DNA from: Natronolimnobius sp. AArcel1
Lineage (GTDB): Archaea > Halobacteriota > Halobacteria > Halobacteriales > Natrialbaceae
NCBI RefSeq assembly: GCF_011043775.1
Contig: NZ_JAAKXY010000001.1
Location: 535,617 to 599,616, forward strand
Length of the DNA: 64,000 bases
Direction of reading: 5' to 3'
Shown here: positions 8,687 through 17,983 of the stretch, one piece after another
Numbering within the stretch: the stretch's first letter is position 1
How the letters are laid out: each line of letters starts with the position of its first letter
Program-made: the position numbers and the translations under genes
Notes under the pieces: generated by a model
Seen by the model: only the letters and a program-made list of their open reading frames with translations
What the model was told of the DNA's origin: nothing
Database searches by the model: none

Positions 8687-9814
8687 ATGGCTGACGACCC
8701 ACTTCGAATGACCCCCGGTCCGACCGCCGTCCCAGCCGCAGTTCGCGAGCGGATGGCCGAACCAATGCCAAATCCCGACGTCGAACCCGAATTCTTCGAT
8801 ACCTATCGCTCGCTGACTGACAGCCTCGAGCAAATTTACGGTGCAGGCGGCGAGGAGTCGACTACGGGCGAACGCAGCGAGAAAACGGGCCGCGACGTGG
8901 TCGTCCTCGGCGGCGAAGGGATTTTGGGTCTCGAGGCTGCAATTGCCTCGCTGGTCTCGCCGGGTGATCGCGTGTGTTGTCTCTCAAATGGCCTCTACGG
9001 CGACGGATTCGCCGACTTCGTGACCGACTACGGCGGTGAGGCCGTCGTCTGCGAACAGTCCTGGCGTGAGCCGCTCGAGCCCGACGCCGTCGCCGCCGAA
9101 CTCGAGCGCGCGGCCGACGCTGGCGACCCCATCGACGTGGCGACGATGGTCCACTGCGAGACGCCCACCGGCATGCTAAACGACCTCGAGCCAATTCTGG
9201 ATGTACTCGACGACCACGGCGTGCTCTCGGTCGTCGATGCCGTCTCCTCACTCGGCGGGACGCCGGTGCCAACCAATCGAATCGATATCTGTCTCGGCGC
9301 GAGCCAGAAATGTTTCAGCGCGCCGCCGGGGCTGACAACCTGTGCGATCAGCGAGCGCGCATGGGACCGCATCGAAGCCACCGAGACAAACTCGCTGTAC
9401 ACCAATCTCGAGCCCTGGCGGACCGCCGTCGAGGACGAGTGGTTCCCGTATACGCACCTCTCGGCGAACATTGCTGGTCTCGAGACCGCGACGGAGTTGG
9501 TGCTCGAAGAAGGCCTCGAGAACGTTTTCGAGCGCCACGAAGCGGCTGCCGAGTACTGTCGCGAACGTGGTGCCGAGATGGGGCTCGAGACGTACGCGAC
9601 CGAGTCAGCCGCCTCCCCGACCGTCACCGCACTCGAGGTTGACGGTCGCGCCACGGAGCTACAGGAGGCGATGCGCGACGAGCACGATATCGTCCTCGCA
9701 ACTGGGCTTGGCGAGCAGACTGACGACATTCTCCGTATCGGTCACATGGGTCACAATGCCCGTCTCGAGCGAGTAACGGAGACGATGGACGCACTCGAGG
9801 ACATCCTCGAGTGA
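8687..9814 (+). CDS. Class V PLP-dependent aminotransferase (alanine-glyoxylate/serine-pyruvate type)
   Basis: This 375-aa fold-type I aminotransferase moves an amino group between small amino acids and 2-oxo acids such as glyoxylate or pyruvate. The N-terminal MTPGPTAVP, the cofactor loop GGEGILGLEAA, the Asp pocket SVVDAVSSLGG and the PLP lysine in SQKCFSAPPG (about residue 208) are all present. A TATA-like GATTTAAC lies 26 nt before the ATG. The family covers serine, alanine and aspartate substrates, so the exact one is open. It stands 24 bp behind the methyltransferase. Confidence 0.87.
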   Translation: MADDPLRMTPGPTAVPAAVRERMAEPMPNPDVEPEFFDTYRSLTDSLEQIYGAGGEESTTGERSEKTGRDVVVLGGEGILGLEAAIASLVSPGDRVCCLSNGLYGDGFADFVTDYGGEAVVCEQSWREPLEPDAVAAELERAADAGDPIDVATMVHCETPTGMLNDLEPILDVLDDHGVLSVVDAVSSLGGTPVPTNRIDICLGASQKCFSAPPGLTTCAISERAWDRIEATETNSLYTNLEPWRTAVEDEWFPYTHLSANIAGLETATELVLEEGLENVFERHEAAAEYCRERGAEMGLETYATESAASPTVTALEVDGRATELQEAMRDEHDIVLATGLGEQTDDILRIGHMGHNARLERVTETMDALEDILE

Positions 9815-9875
9815 CAGCGTCGGGCCGGAAGCTGCAGGTGCAACCGTTTCCCGGCGGTCGGTGGTAGTATTCGTC

Positions 9876-10163
9876 ATGTCCAGTCCCGACGAAGAGCCGA
9901 CGGAGAAGCCGACCAATGATAGGCAGGAAGCCGAACGCGAGGGACAGTGGATGGCTCGCAACTGGCTGGGAATCGCGGCTGTCTCGATTTTTGGGCTGTT
10001 ACTCGTCGCGATTGCCTTGATGCAAGCAACTGGCTTAGTGAGCATCTTTGCGCCGGTCGCGGACACGGCGACCCAGCAATGGGCACTGTTTGGCGTGCTC
10101 GTACTCGTCTGGCTCGGCCTTGCCGGTTGGAGTTGGCGAGCAATTACGAGCAGCCCGAAGTAA
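9876..10163 (+). CDS. Small two-helix membrane protein
   Basis: Ninety-five residues: a charged N-terminus (SSPDEEPTEKPTNDRQEAERE) followed by hydrophobic helices at about 32-52 and 66-86. The ATG at 9876 is preferred over the GTG at 9861 because it opens the typical acidic Met-Ser-Ser-Pro-Asp start. No known domain is recognised. It sits between the aminotransferase and YchF genes on the same strand. Confidence 0.65.
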   Translation: MSSPDEEPTEKPTNDRQEAEREGQWMARNWLGIAAVSIFGLLLVAIALMQATGLVSIFAPVADTATQQWALFGVLVLVWLGLAGWSWRAITSSPK

Positions 10164-10257
10164 CGCACACCGATTCAGCAAGCCTGTGTGATGAGACAAC
10201 CTAGCACTGCTGGAGCGGAGAGAAACCCGTTTAGGTGGCGCTCGCGCAGACGGGGTA

Positions 10258-11457
10258 ATGAGTAAGAGTTACCGAATCGGACTCGTCGGCAAACCCTCTG
10301 TCGGCAAGTCCTCCTTTTTCAACGCGGCGACGATGAACGACGTGCCAGAGGGCGCGTACCCGTTTACGACGATCGACCCAAGCGTCGGCGAAGCCTACGT
10401 CCGCGTCGACTGTGCCGCCCCCGAATTCGATGAGGAGTGCACGCCGAATGTCGGCTACTGCGACCACGGCACTCGCTTCGTCCCAACGAAACTCGTCGAC
10501 GTGGCCGGGCTCATTCCCGGCGCACACGAAGGCGCCGGCCTCGGCAACCAGTTCCTCTCTGACCTGAACGAAACCGACGTCCTCGTCCACGTCGTCGATT
10601 TCTCCGGCAAAACCGACATCGAGGGCGAAGCCACTGAGGGCCACGACCCGCGCGACGATATCGCCTTCTTGGAGGAGGAACTCGACCAGTGGTATCTCGA
10701 CATCCTCGAGAAGGGAATTAATAGGTACGAGTCGGGCTACACGACCGAAGACGACGCCATCGAGGAAGAACTCGCCGAGCAGATGAGCGCGTTCAAGACC
10801 AACGAAGACGAGATCAAACGCCTGATCCGGCGCGTCGACATCGGCTTCGACCCCGAGGAGTGGGAGGACGACGACCGACTCGAGTTGGCCCGCGAAATCC
10901 GAACGGAGACCAAGCCGATGGTCATCGCGGCGAACAAGATGGACACGCCCGAGGCGCAGGCGAACTACGAGGAGATCACGACCGATCCGGAGTACGAGCA
11001 CCTGACGATTGTCCCCTGTAGCGCCCACGCCGAAAAAGCGCTCAAGTCCGCCGACAAAGCCAGTGTCGTCGACTACCGGCCCGGCGATTCTGACTTCGAG
11101 ATCACGGGTGATGTCTCAGGTGACCAGGAGGAAGGCTTAGAACAGATTCGTGACTTCCTCTCCGAGTACGGCGCGACGGGCGTCCAGGCAGCCCTCGAGA
11201 CGGCCTTGTTCGACGTTCTTGGCGTGACGCCCGTCTTCCCTGGCGGTGCGAATGGACTGGGGAACGAACGCGGCGAAGTCCTGCCGGACTGTTACTTGAT
11301 CCCGCCGAACTCGACCGCCGAAGACTTCGCATACAGTCTCCACTCCGACATTGGCGACGGCTTTCTCCACGCCATCGACTGTCGGTCAAACCGCCAGCTC
11401 GGCAAGGATTACGAGGTCGAATCGCGTGACGTCATCGAGATTATCACAACGAACTGA
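10258..11457 (+). CDS. ychF: Archaeal YchF/OBG-family translation-associated GTPase
   Basis: A 399-aa P-loop NTPase of the OBG/YchF family, conserved across life and linked to ribosome function and stress. The P-loop is GKPSVGKSS (10-18), G3 is DVAGLIPGAHEGAG (about 81), G4 is NKMD (about 226), and a C-terminal TGS domain spans about 330-399. Keeping NKMD, unlike the altered G4 of bacterial and eukaryotic YchF, suggests true GTP preference. The helical insertion between G3 and G4 is acidic. A TATA-like CGTTTAGG lies 26 nt before the ATG. Confidence 0.93.
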   Translation: MSKSYRIGLVGKPSVGKSSFFNAATMNDVPEGAYPFTTIDPSVGEAYVRVDCAAPEFDEECTPNVGYCDHGTRFVPTKLVDVAGLIPGAHEGAGLGNQFLSDLNETDVLVHVVDFSGKTDIEGEATEGHDPRDDIAFLEEELDQWYLDILEKGINRYESGYTTEDDAIEEELAEQMSAFKTNEDEIKRLIRRVDIGFDPEEWEDDDRLELAREIRTETKPMVIAANKMDTPEAQANYEEITTDPEYEHLTIVPCSAHAEKALKSADKASVVDYRPGDSDFEITGDVSGDQEEGLEQIRDFLSEYGATGVQAALETALFDVLGVTPVFPGGANGLGNERGEVLPDCYLIPPNSTAEDFAYSLHSDIGDGFLHAIDCRSNRQLGKDYEVESRDVIEIITTN

Positions 11458-11802
11458 TCGCTCGAGTACCTTGAGTGTGAGTTGTGCTAGTGGTTCCAAA
11501 CAAATCGCGTGACTGCTCGATGGGCCCGGTCAGTGAGTCGCAAGAGCCAATAGCCGGGCGAGACCATTCGCAAGTCGCGTTCGTCGCCGTAAGGGTCGCG
11601 TTCACTTCGTTCGTCGTCGTCTCGACCCGCGTTCGCAACGTCGACGGCGGTCGACATCGAGCAGCGGCCGCAGGCTTCGCGGTCGGTTGCCATGAGTTTT
11701 CGTACGTCTCGCAATGGGAAACGATTTGCGCCACTAAAATTCACTGTCGACGAACTCGTCTAACGCCGACGCACTTTTCTCGCCCCCGTGGCATCACCAG
11801 CC
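11458..11802. other. Gene-poor gap after ychF
   Basis: No supported gene in 345 bp. The best candidate is a minus-strand ORF at 11487-11744 whose inner Met gives an acidic stretch with one CxxC (MATDREACGRCSMSTAVDV). It has no partner cysteines, no clear TATA box and no recognisable relative, so it is not called. A TATA-like ACTTTTCT near 11772 belongs to the next gene. Confidence 0.5.
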
Positions 11803-12447
11803 ATGGACGGAACCGAGCGCGAACAAACCGGTGACAATGCCGAGGACGAACGGGCAAGGCAGACCGACCTTCCAGCGGAACTACTCGAGAACGTCCCTGT
11901 GTGGGATGACGAGTACATTGATCGCGTGAGTGATCGGCTCATGCATACCTATGATCTCGAAAAGGACACTCGTGTCGCCGGCGAATCGTTCGACCTGTCT
12001 GGGGAACTCAGAGTCGAAAGCAGCAAACACCTGTTTCACCCGTCAGTCCAGTACGCAAATCATCATATGCGCGAATTTCTCTACGCGGACCGGCGCTCGA
12101 GTGTAACCGTTCACGATCTGGAGCGTGTAATTGACCTCGGCCACGAACTGGCGGACAAACGAGTTGAGGCGAACGACCAGCATCGAGCGACGGAGTTTAC
12201 GTTCGTGTTGATCGCGCCAAAAGTGACTGACGACGTCAAGGCGTTCGTCGATGGCTTCACTGATCGGACGCTGATCCGTTTCGGATTCTACGGACACTAC
12301 GAGATACACTGTTGCGTTGTTGCCCCTGAACGCGAGCATCTCGTCGCGAGCGACCGAACGGAGATCGGCGAGGCGTTTCGACTCTGGGACGCACCTGAGG
12401 AAAAAAGCGGATTGTTGACCCGGTTTCGGAAGACCGTCTTCCGTTAG
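11803..12447 (+). CDS. Uncharacterised soluble haloarchaeal protein
   Basis: A 214-aa acidic protein with no recognised motif. The ATG at 11803 is preferred over the GTG at 11788 because a TATA-like box near 11772 is about 30 nt away. Mixed alpha/beta composition, no signal peptide, no membrane helix. A central TEFTFVLIAPKVTDD and a later FGFYGHYEIHCCVVAPE look like core strands. Its last 4 bp overlap the end of the convergent cstA gene. Function unknown. Confidence 0.72.
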   Translation: MDGTEREQTGDNAEDERARQTDLPAELLENVPVWDDEYIDRVSDRLMHTYDLEKDTRVAGESFDLSGELRVESSKHLFHPSVQYANHHMREFLYADRRSSVTVHDLERVIDLGHELADKRVEANDQHRATEFTFVLIAPKVTDDVKAFVDGFTDRTLIRFGFYGHYEIHCCVVAPEREHLVASDRTEIGEAFRLWDAPEEKSGLLTRFRKTVFR

Positions 12448-14288
12448 TCGTCGTCTCCCGGCGTTTGGCCAGGATCTGTCTCGAGCAAGTCATCGCGCTT
12501 CGTCTGGAGGTGCTCGTACCCCATTCGAAGGATCGAAATTGCGAGCCAGATGAGAACCAACGCGATAAGCACTCTGGTCCCAGCCGACGCAATTTCGAGG
12601 AATGTCGCCTCTGCCCACCAGTCTCCGTCCATGAAGTTCTGGTAGACGTTATCGTAGACAACCAGCCATAGGAGACCGCAGATGGTGATGATCGTCATGA
12701 TGACGACCGGAACACCGGTACTCACGAGCTGTTTGGTATCCTTCCAGTTCGCCAACCAAACCGTCGCTGTTAGCAAGGCGAGCGCAGCAAGCAACTGATT
12801 TGCGCCGCCAAACAGCGGCCACAGTTCGTCCCATTGGCCGCTCGAGACGAGGATGAACGCGGCGAACGTTGCGATTGCGGTGTTGACGTACTTGTTCGAG
12901 GCGGTCTTCTCGACATCGGTCTCGGGCGTTCCGATGAGTTCTTCGATCATGTACCGGCCAAGACGGAGGCCAGTGTCGAGACTCGTCAACAGGAAGCTAA
13001 CGAAGACCAGCGCCATGAAGATCTCACCGTACTGGAACGGAATGTTGAGACTCGTCAGGATGAGGCCACCACCCTCGGCGAAGTTGGGAAGTGCCGCACC
13101 GATTCCATCTACATCCTCTGGGTCGACTTCGATAGCGATGACGGACACCGCTGCTAGCGCGACTGCCGCGAGCAGTCCTTCAGCAAGCATTCCGCCGTAG
13201 CCAATCAGACGAGCATCGCTCTCGCGGTTGAGTTGCTTTGAGGTCGTTCCCGACGAGACAAGCGAGTGAAAGCCACTGATCGTCCCGCAGGCGATCGTGA
13301 TGAACAACAGCGGGAACAGCGGCATCGCTGCAGGCGCGAGGTCGCCGCCAAAGAAGCTCGTATACGCTGGAAGCTCCGTTGTCAGGGGCTCATCGGACGT
13401 TCCGAAGAACGTCCCGATCCCGATTGCGACGAGCGCTCCGCCGACACCTGCATACAGCAGGAATGACGAGAGATAATCACGCGGTTGGAGCAAGACCCAC
13501 ACTGGCAGGATGCTGGCAACGAAGGCGTACAACAAGCCAACGATGATCCACGCGGCAGTGTTGCCGCTCTCTAACACGGTCGCACCGGGGACCCACATTC
13601 CATCGCCGGGGAACAAGACGATCGTATTCTCCGCCATTCCGCCCGGTTCGAACAGCGCAATCGGATACTGGATCCCGACCCAGATACTCCCGAAAACACC
13701 AAGGACGAACAACACTGTTCCACCGAGGAACGGCAGGTTAAGTTGGTACAGCCAGACCCCGGCAAACAGCGCGAGCGTAATGTACAACACGCTCGCCGTC
13801 GCCGCCGGTGGGTACGTATCGAGAATAATCGCAACCAGCAACGCGAACACTGCCACGACGAGGATGATGACGAGAAACGCAAACCAGAGGAACATATTCT
13901 TCCCCCGCTCGCCGATATACTCGCCGATGATGTACCCCATCGACTTCCCCTCGTGGCGAATGCTCGAGGACAGTGACATGAAGTCGTGAACGGCACCCAT
14001 CAGAGGATTCCCAATCGCGACCCACAACATTGCTGGCAGCCAGCCCCAGACGAACGCAGCGGTAATTGGGCCGGCGATTGGTGCACCACCTGCAACACTC
14101 GAGAAGTGATGTCCGAGCAACACCGGTTTCTTCGATGGGACGTATTCTTGACCGTCCTGATACTTGTGCGCAGGCGTCTCGCGCGAGTCGTCAAGTTCGA
14201 CGAATCGTGAGAGGTATCGCCCATACCCGATATAACCGACGGTGAACATCGCGAGTATTGTCGCGACGATCCAGATTACCCCTGTCAT
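12444..14288 (-). CDS. cstA: CstA-family carbon-starvation transporter
   Basis: A 614-aa polytopic membrane protein, with about 15 hydrophobic segments, of the CstA/BtsT family, whose studied members take up pyruvate or peptides with cations. Diagnostic stretches: the first helix plus GYGRYLSRFVELDD, the loop GHHFSSVAGGAPIAGPI (about 60-75), and the FHSLVSSGTTSKQL motif (about 345). The C-terminus is acidic. Full length compared with the shorter archaeal CstA forms. The promoter region carries two inverted repeats (see 14316-14331 and 14372-14390), so it is likely controlled by carbon supply. Whether pyruvate is the substrate here is inferred from the family. Confidence 0.92.
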   Translation of the reverse strand: MTGVIWIVATILAMFTVGYIGYGRYLSRFVELDDSRETPAHKYQDGQEYVPSKKPVLLGHHFSSVAGGAPIAGPITAAFVWGWLPAMLWVAIGNPLMGAVHDFMSLSSSIRHEGKSMGYIIGEYIGERGKNMFLWFAFLVIILVVAVFALLVAIILDTYPPAATASVLYITLALFAGVWLYQLNLPFLGGTVLFVLGVFGSIWVGIQYPIALFEPGGMAENTIVLFPGDGMWVPGATVLESGNTAAWIIVGLLYAFVASILPVWVLLQPRDYLSSFLLYAGVGGALVAIGIGTFFGTSDEPLTTELPAYTSFFGGDLAPAAMPLFPLLFITIACGTISGFHSLVSSGTTSKQLNRESDARLIGYGGMLAEGLLAAVALAAVSVIAIEVDPEDVDGIGAALPNFAEGGGLILTSLNIPFQYGEIFMALVFVSFLLTSLDTGLRLGRYMIEELIGTPETDVEKTASNKYVNTAIATFAAFILVSSGQWDELWPLFGGANQLLAALALLTATVWLANWKDTKQLVSTGVPVVIMTIITICGLLWLVVYDNVYQNFMDGDWWAEATFLEIASAGTRVLIALVLIWLAISILRMGYEHLQTKRDDLLETDPGQTPGDDD

Positions 14289-14315
14289 ACCTTTCCAAGG
14301 GGGTTATTTGAGTAG

Positions 14316-14331
14316 CACAATATAAATTGTG
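14316..14331 (-). promoter_or_regulatory. cstA TATA box inside an inverted repeat
   Basis: CACAAT-ATAA-ATTGTG is a perfect palindrome that contains, on the minus strand, the TATA-like TTTATATT about 36 nt before the cstA ATG. A protein bound here would block TBP. Confidence 0.55.
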
Positions 14332-14371
14332 TGGATAAAATCACCAATTCTGTACGTTCTCGCCTTCATAC

Positions 14372-14390
14372 TACTGACTGTGTGTCAGTA
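14372..14390. promoter_or_regulatory. Second inverted repeat upstream of cstA
   Basis: Arms TACTGAC and GTCAGTA with a 5-nt spacer (TGTGT), about 40 bp upstream of the cstA TATA box. It is shaped like a dimeric regulator site. Confidence 0.45.
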
Positions 14391-14473
14391 TTGAATAATC
14401 GAGGCTATACTGACACCACCGCTGCTCTCAGGCGATTTAAGTGATCAACGCCCATGGCACGAGAGCGCGTCTC

Positions 14474-15433
14474 TCAGATAGTAATCTCGAGTTCGGCGGC
14501 GACACCGTCCAGTTCGTCGAGACCAATCTCGGTAACGCGTGTCTCGAGTTCGGCAACAACCGGTGGTTCGAGATCGGTGTGCGCACTCTCAAGGCGATCA
14601 CGTTCGGTCGCGACTCGAGACCGCAGATAGCGTGCTCCGCGTCCGTCCTCATCGGGATCCGGTGCAGGTGTCAGCCGATTTGCAACGAGTCCGCTAACCT
14701 CGAGTCCCTGCTCGGAGAGATCCTCGATCGCGCGTTCTGTCTCCCTGATGGATAGCGAGTCGGGGTTGAACACGAGGACGAACGACGCCTCTTCGCGCAG
14801 CGTCTCACCAGCGTACTCGAAAAACTCCTTTCGCTGCTCGAGGTGGGCAAGAACGGGATCGCCCTCGAGAACGCGACGGGGCTCTCGACCGCCGAGTGCG
14901 GCCTTCTCGTAGCGGTCGATACTCTTGCGCCGTTTCGCCATCAGCCGGGTAATCCACCCCTCGAGCAAGTCGGGAAGCGAAAGCAGTCGTAACGTCCCGC
15001 CGGTGGGAGACGTATCGAAGACGATCCGATCGAAGCGGTCGGTATCGCGCATCACGGTGACGAACCGATCGAATAGCGCAGCCTCATATGCACCGGGCGT
15101 GCCGTGTGCCATCTCGATCTGCCTATCGACCGTGTTGACCATCGCCGCTGACACCTGATCAGACAGCGTTCGCTTGATATCTGTGAGATGGCGTGAGACC
15201 TCCTCCTCGGGATCGATCTCGAGTGCGAAGAGATTATCCACGCCGTCGACCGCTCGTGGGTCATCACCGAACGATTGATCAAAGAGGTCACCGACCGAGT
15301 GGGCTGGGTCCGTCGAAACAACGAGCGTCTCGAGACCCGCCGCTGCGCACCGGTACCCGTACGCTGCCGACACTGTTGTCTTACCAACACCGCCTTTCCC
15401 GCCGAAGAAAACGTACCGATCCATCGCCGTCAT
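14474..15433 (-). CDS. ArsA/Get3-family ATPase
   Basis: A 319-aa soluble deviant-Walker ATPase. P-loop GGKGGVGKTT (about 11-20), A-loop STDPAHSVGDLFDQSFG, and switch DTSPTGGTLRLLSLPDLLEGW match ArsA/Get3. Arsenite pumps normally carry two fused halves, while single-half archaeal proteins are more Get3-like, so a role in membrane-protein targeting is at least as likely as arsenic export. No arsB/acr3 or arsR gene is nearby. The ATG at 15433 overlaps the stop of the upstream gene (TAATG), which argues for coupled translation. The 341-aa in-frame version starts inside that gene. Confidence 0.85.
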   Translation of the reverse strand: MTAMDRYVFFGGKGGVGKTTVSAAYGYRCAAAGLETLVVSTDPAHSVGDLFDQSFGDDPRAVDGVDNLFALEIDPEEEVSRHLTDIKRTLSDQVSAAMVNTVDRQIEMAHGTPGAYEAALFDRFVTVMRDTDRFDRIVFDTSPTGGTLRLLSLPDLLEGWITRLMAKRRKSIDRYEKAALGGREPRRVLEGDPVLAHLEQRKEFFEYAGETLREEASFVLVFNPDSLSIRETERAIEDLSEQGLEVSGLVANRLTPAPDPDEDGRGARYLRSRVATERDRLESAHTDLEPPVVAELETRVTEIGLDELDGVAAELEITI

Positions 15434-15729
15434 TAGAAGTGATATTGGCGGCCCTTTCGCTCGAGGAGTGTACTGCGGTCCCAGAGACGTCGTTCCCACG
15501 CATCGAACTCGTCTTCGAGATACGGGAGGAGTTCGGCGGTGTAGTACGATACCGGCGATGGAACACCGAACGCATCAGGAAAGCACGCGAGCATGAACGC
15601 ATCCTCGAGATCTTCAGCCTCCGATTCGATCTTTTCGTACGCTGGATGCGAAATCATCCCGTGATACAGTCCGCGGAGCCACTCCTCGAGATGGGCCCTG
15701 AAAGTAGCGATCCGTTCGGCAAGAGTCAT
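15433..15729 (-). CDS. Small helical protein coupled to ArsA-type ATPase
   Basis: Ninety-eight residues starting MTLAERIATFRAHLEEWLRG. The ATG at 15729 is supported by a TATA-like CTTTTTGG centred 29 nt upstream. Mostly helical, acidic in the middle (ESEAEDLEDA), with a basic C-terminal end, and no cysteine pair or membrane helix. The stop overlaps the ATPase start, so the two products probably act together, for example as client, adaptor or regulator. No known family recognised. Confidence 0.68.
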   Translation of the reverse strand: MTLAERIATFRAHLEEWLRGLYHGMISHPAYEKIESEAEDLEDAFMLACFPDAFGVPSPVSYYTAELLPYLEDEFDAWERRLWDRSTLLERKGRQYHF

Positions 15730-15801
15730 CACTGGACATGCTCGAGTATGAGACCAAAAAGGTGTCGCGTCCGCATAGTGGACACATCGGCTGGCTGTCG
15801 A

Positions 15802-15848
15802 CACAACCGGGAACTGGGATCAGTGGAGATTCCAGCGTATCGGTTGTG
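15802..15848. repeat. Stem-loop after the Tat-exported protein gene
   Basis: Perfect 8-bp arms CACAACCG and CGGTTGTG around a 31-nt loop, beginning one base beyond the stop codon of the gene at 15850. It may define the mRNA 3' end. Confidence 0.35.
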
Positions 15849-15849
15849 A

Positions 15850-17823
15850 TTACTGCTCGACGAACACCGACCCGACGTGTGACTGCTCGTCGTATCGGAG
15901 CGTAACGTCTCTGGCATCGTCGACACCGAGGTCGACCGTGTCGCCCGCTTCGAACGTCCCGTCGACTTCGTCTGCAAGCGAGAGTTGCTCGCTGCCATCA
16001 TCACTCCAGATATCGAGTTCGAGGTCTGCAGCCGAGAGTTCGTCGCCACCGGCGTGTTCGACGCTCCCGTCATCATACTCGAGTTCAATCGACGGGCTGG
16101 TTTGTGTTGCGCCGACATGCAAGTCGTCATCGCCCCAGACAACCGAGACTCGATGGTTGCTTTCGACGGACAGTGCAATCGTTGCGTCGTCGCCGTCTGT
16201 GAGCGTTTCGTACTCGTCGGCCCACTGTGTGTCGGCGGGTTCGTCCTCGATGAGCAGTTCGTACGCCTCAGCTGGCTGTTCGACATCGGTCTCGAGAGTC
16301 GCGACGAGCTGTTCGTCCGCATACTCGTACTCGAAGTCAACGACGCCTGGTGGGTTGATCTGGTACTGGTTCAGTGAGTCCTGACTCGACGTGCCGCCCC
16401 AGGTGACAAGGAGCTGGTCACCAGGTTTGATCTCGTCGAGCGTCGTCTCGGCACCCGCCTCGAGCACGCCGTCCCAGGGTTGGTGTTTGTATTGTGGTTC
16501 AGGTTCGACCCGTTCACCGTCGTCTGTGATGTGTCCGTGTGGAGACTCATCGTAGACGACGAGATGGATGTCCTCACCCTCGAGCGGGAACTCATCGAGG
16601 TACGTAACATCGATTGTTTCAGCCTCGTAGTCGTACTCGAACTCGAAGTGGAAGGAGTTGAAGATGGTCGTTGCGCTGCCGCTCGACCCCATCTCGTGAT
16701 CGTGTTGCATTCGAATCGAGGTGTTGGGCTCGACAGCATCCATCTCGATGACGATCGTATCGCCTTCCTCGATCGTTCCGTGGCCGTCGGCCCAGATGTC
16801 GGCATCGTACTCCTCGTCGTTAACCTCGAGGGTTAGATCCTCGACTGGCGTCGGATCGCCGCGTCGAAGTTCGATCTCGAGGAGGTCGTCGTCGGGGTCG
16901 ACCTCATCGACCCGGAACGAACCGGGGCTCTCGTGGTCTCGAATCTCACGCTCGGCCTCGAGGTCGCGTTCGACGGTAAGCGAGACGAATCGACCGTCAA
17001 CGTCAGCTGTCGGTTCACTTTCGGTTGACATGTATGCGAAGTCTGCTTCGATCAGTTCGATGACTTCGTCAGTGATCTCGTCCTCGTCGTCGAAGGCGAT
17101 GACGTAGGACAACTCGATCGTGTCGCTGTCAATGACAGTTTCGCCGTACGCGACGTACACTATGTCGCCCCCGTCATCGTCGGGGTCAGCGAGCAGCGAT
17201 TCGTCGGTGAACTGGACTGTGTAGCTATCGGCGTCACCGACGCGATCGATCGCGTCGGCGAGTTCGTCGTCGGTCTCGAGCAGACTATCGGTGTCGCCAT
17301 CGACTGCGCTAAGCGCATCGTCGAGAACAGCCTCATCGTCGACGACGAACAGGAGGTCGTCGAGACTGGCGACGAATCCGTCGCCTGTGTCGACTTCGTA
17401 TCGGTCATACTCGTGGCCGTCGTCGGTTTCGGCTGTTTCGCTGTCGTCTTCGATTTCGAACGCTCCGGCGAGTATGCGAATCGGTTGGCGGTAGTCGTCG
17501 TCATCGAAGCTGGCGACAGAGACCTCAGTAGCGATCGAATCAGGATCGACATCGATAGCTGGGACGTGTGGTCGTTGTTCGTGTGGTTCATCGGCCTCAC
17601 GCCGTCGGGTGTAGTCGACTGCGTTGACGACGAGTGACTCACCACCGGCTGATGCTGGGAGATACGCAAGAACCGACTCGAGCGCGACCGTATCGGCATC
17701 GGTTGCACCGTCAGTATCAGTGTCAGTGGAGGACTCGTCAGTGGCGCTCGCGCTGGCACCGGTGAGCGCGATGGTTGCCGTCGTAGCGATACCACCGAGG
17801 AGGGTTCGGCGGGGATATTCCAT
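15850..17823 (-). CDS. Large acidic Tat-exported protein of unknown function
   Basis: A 657-aa protein with a twin-arginine signal (MEYPRRTLLGGIATTATIAL, cut near ASASA about residue 27), followed by a DTDTDGATDADT linker. There is no lipobox, so it is probably released or held on the surface. The first 300 residues form a mixed domain (VVNAVDYTRRREA, ILAGAFEIEDD, LVVDDEAVLDDAL). The rest looks like several beta-rich, Ig-like modules of about 90 residues with Asp-rich strands. About a quarter of residues are Asp or Glu. The longer frame back to 18321 runs antisense to the CobW gene and is rejected. It is divergent from that gene with 160 bp between starts. Function unknown. Confidence 0.82.
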   Translation of the reverse strand: MEYPRRTLLGGIATTATIALTGASASATDESSTDTDTDGATDADTVALESVLAYLPASAGGESLVVNAVDYTRRREADEPHEQRPHVPAIDVDPDSIATEVSVASFDDDDYRQPIRILAGAFEIEDDSETAETDDGHEYDRYEVDTGDGFVASLDDLLFVVDDEAVLDDALSAVDGDTDSLLETDDELADAIDRVGDADSYTVQFTDESLLADPDDDGGDIVYVAYGETVIDSDTIELSYVIAFDDEDEITDEVIELIEADFAYMSTESEPTADVDGRFVSLTVERDLEAEREIRDHESPGSFRVDEVDPDDDLLEIELRRGDPTPVEDLTLEVNDEEYDADIWADGHGTIEEGDTIVIEMDAVEPNTSIRMQHDHEMGSSGSATTIFNSFHFEFEYDYEAETIDVTYLDEFPLEGEDIHLVVYDESPHGHITDDGERVEPEPQYKHQPWDGVLEAGAETTLDEIKPGDQLLVTWGGTSSQDSLNQYQINPPGVVDFEYEYADEQLVATLETDVEQPAEAYELLIEDEPADTQWADEYETLTDGDDATIALSVESNHRVSVVWGDDDLHVGATQTSPSIELEYDDGSVEHAGGDELSAADLELDIWSDDGSEQLSLADEVDGTFEAGDTVDLGVDDARDVTLRYDEQSHVGSVFVEQ

Positions 17824-17983
17824 GCGAGCTAAACTCTCTTTTCTTCTAACAAGTATCTTCCTATTACATTCGCCGACACGGAGTCTACGAGGGACGACTG
17901 ACGGACAAGCAAGATCGCAGGAGATAGCGTCTCGTTTCGCCGGGAAGGGATGGTTCTTTTCTGTCGAGCCACGACCCACCGGC

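Noticed and set aside
11487-11744. Minus-strand ORF with one CxxC after ychF
   Set aside because: Only one cysteine pair, three frames open in the same place, and no promoter; too weak to call.
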